A DNA stretch of 6,900 bases, taken from AC-69 sp035701505 (GTDB lineage: Bacteria; Actinomycetota; UBA4738; HRBIN12). Below the pieces are notes generated by a model that saw only the letters and a program-made list of their open reading frames with translations, ran no database searches and was not told the origin of the DNA. Of this stretch, positions 5,771 through 6,900 are shown in pieces (within the stretch, counting starts at the first letter, position 1; the number at the start of each line of letters is the position of its first letter). The translations under genes were made by a program, and so were the position numbers. Location of the stretch: NCBI GenBank assembly GCA_035701505.1, contig DASSSA010000118.1:1-6900 (forward strand). Direction: 5' to 3'.

Positions 5771-6900
5771 ATGAGGGCCAACCGGGGACGCTCTGCCTCC
5801 TACCGACGCCGCTGGGTCGGCGTTGCTGCCGCGTCCTTACTGTTGCTGATGGCCCTTGCCCCAACCGCCGGGGCCGGGCTGAAGCAGAGCTTGGATGAGG
5901 CCAAGGCTCGTCTGGCCGAGTTGAAGCGCCAGATCGGAGCCCAGCAGTCGGTCCTGGACCGGCTCTCCGCCGAGGCCGCGGCCATCGGCATGCAGATCGA
6001 CGAACACCAGGCCATCTACGAACAGGTGACGACGCAGCTCCAGCAGACCCAGGTGGAGCTGGAGGAGGCGAGGAGCCGTTTCCAAGCGGTCCTGGGTCGA
6101 TTGAACGAACGCCTGCGCGAGGCCTTCATGCAGGGCGCGGGGAGCCCGGTCGAGTTCTTGCTCGGCGCCACCTCGCTGGCGAACCTGTCCGACCGGCTCG
6201 AGTTCGTGGACGCGATGGCCCAGTCCGATTCCGACCTCGCCGACCGGGTCCAGAACCTGAGGAACGAGCTGTCGGCGAAGGCACGGAACCAGCAGCGCCT
6301 CAAGGCCCGCCAGGCCGACATACTTCGAGCGCTCGAGGGCGAGAGGGCGAAGCTCCAGGCGCAGTTCTCCCAGCAGAAGCAGATCTACGACGACATCCAG
6401 GACAAGAGGGCCGAAGCCGAGAAGCTCGTCGAACGCCTCGGGAGGGCGTACCGGGACTTCCTGGCCTCGCTGTCGGGCGTCAGCAACGGAGTGTTCAAGG
6501 TGTGCCCGGTGGACCAGCCCCGGGCGGTCTACGATGGGTTCGGCGCGCCGCGGTACTCGGGCGGTTATCACCCACATGCCGGCAACGACATCATCGCGCC
6601 CACGGGGACCGCCATCCACGCGCCGTTCGCCGGCGTCGCGCGGTCCTCGTACAACACGCTCGGAGGTGACGCCGTGTATGTGTACGGGGCCCTCGGCTAC
6701 GTGTACAACGCGCATCTGTCGTCCTACTCGGCCAACTCGAACGGCGCGGTCGCGGCGGGCGACGTCATCGGCTACGTCGGGGACTCGGGCGACGCCCTCG
6801 GCGGCGTGCCACACGACCACTTCGAGTGGCACCCCAAGGTGATCCCATCGGACTGGCCGAGCAGCCCGTACGGGTATCGGGTGATCGGCAGCGCCGTGAA
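5771..6900 (+). CDS. Secreted coiled-coil M23 (LytM-type) peptidoglycan endopeptidase (3' partial)
   Basis: Open from ATG 5771 to the window edge, giving 376 complete codons. Residues 1-36 look like a signal peptide: Arg-rich start, hydrophobic core ASLLLLMALA, and an AGA ending for signal peptidase I near residue 36. Residues about 38-237 are a long Gln/Glu/Lys/Arg-rich coiled coil, broken near 120-145 by a segment containing SPVEFLLG that is typical of EnvC-like proteins. Residues about 245 onward are the M23/LytM domain. The zinc and catalytic residues appear complete: His269 and Asp273 (HxxxD), His315 (AHLS), His348 and His350 (HxH, here HDH rather than the common HLH). Such enzymes cut peptidoglycan cross-links outside the membrane; related degenerate proteins only activate amidases, but the intact residues favour a real enzyme. 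A TTA leucine codon, rare in such GC-rich DNA, occurs at residue 23. Probably an independent gene from the acyl-CoA module. Confidence 0.92.
   Translation, partial: MRANRGRSASYRRRWVGVAAASLLLLMALAPTAGAGLKQSLDEAKARLAELKRQIGAQQSVLDRLSAEAAAIGMQIDEHQAIYEQVTTQLQQTQVELEEARSRFQAVLGRLNERLREAFMQGAGSPVEFLLGATSLANLSDRLEFVDAMAQSDSDLADRVQNLRNELSAKARNQQRLKARQADILRALEGERAKLQAQFSQQKQIYDDIQDKRAEAEKLVERLGRAYRDFLASLSGVSNGVFKVCPVDQPRAVYDGFGAPRYSGGYHPHAGNDIIAPTGTAIHAPFAGVARSSYNTLGGDAVYVYGALGYVYNAHLSSYSANSNGAVAAGDVIGYVGDSGDALGGVPHDHFEWHPKVIPSDWPSSPYGYRVIGSAV

Noticed and set aside
4222..5781. Long antisense open frame of about 519 codons opposite the acyl-CoA dehydrogenase
   Set aside because: The + strand protein here carries both acyl-CoA dehydrogenase signatures. 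The antisense translation shows no recognisable domain and is explained by the scarcity of stop codons in GC-rich coding DNA.
5837..6832. Antisense open frame of about 331 codons opposite the M23 peptidase
   Set aside because: The + frame has a signal peptide, coiled coil and complete M23 motifs; the antisense translation is a shadow.

Overview
This is a GC-rich, densely coded window with all genes on the + strand. Short or overlapping gene junctions, a GTG start, C/G-ending third positions, a possible leaderless start and the gene families present suggest a high-GC bacterium, most likely an actinomycete-like (Actinomycetota) or comparable GC-rich environmental lineage. Nothing seen fixes the taxon, and I recognise no mobile element, RNA gene or CRISPR array.

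Layout. (1) Bases 2-841: the 3' part of a gene encoding a thiolase-superfamily C-terminal half fused to a DUF35 zinc-ribbon/OB-fold domain; its start lies outside the window. (2) Bases 841-1323: a stand-alone DUF35 protein that starts on the last base of the previous stop codon. (3) Bases 1324-1368: a short gap with a GC-rich inverted repeat and a TATGCT box just ahead of an ATG. (4) Bases 1369-4503: a protein of about 1,044 residues made of a zinc ribbon, a class III nucleotidyl cyclase domain, a STAND/AAA-type ATPase and a long TPR array. (5) Bases 4507-5658: an acyl-CoA dehydrogenase starting at GTG three bases after the previous stop. (6) Bases 5659-5770: an intergenic region with several inverted repeats and a perfect TTGACA box. 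(7) Bases 5771-6900: a secreted coiled-coil M23 peptidase, cut by the right edge.

How the genes may work together. The thiolase/DUF35 pair and the acyl-CoA dehydrogenase all act on acyl-CoA thioesters, so the left and centre look like a module for breaking down a fatty-acid, steroid-like or other CoA-linked side chain. The large cyclase/ATPase/TPR protein sits inside this module and is closely linked to the dehydrogenase, so it may be a sensor or regulator of it; that is inference. The M23 peptidase has its own upstream region and is probably an unrelated cell-envelope gene.

The most interesting points are the thiolase-DUF35 fusion with non-canonical residues where thiolases carry catalytic His and Cys, its tandem second DUF35 partner, and a cyclase domain that keeps its metal and transition-state residues but has lost both usual base-recognition residues.
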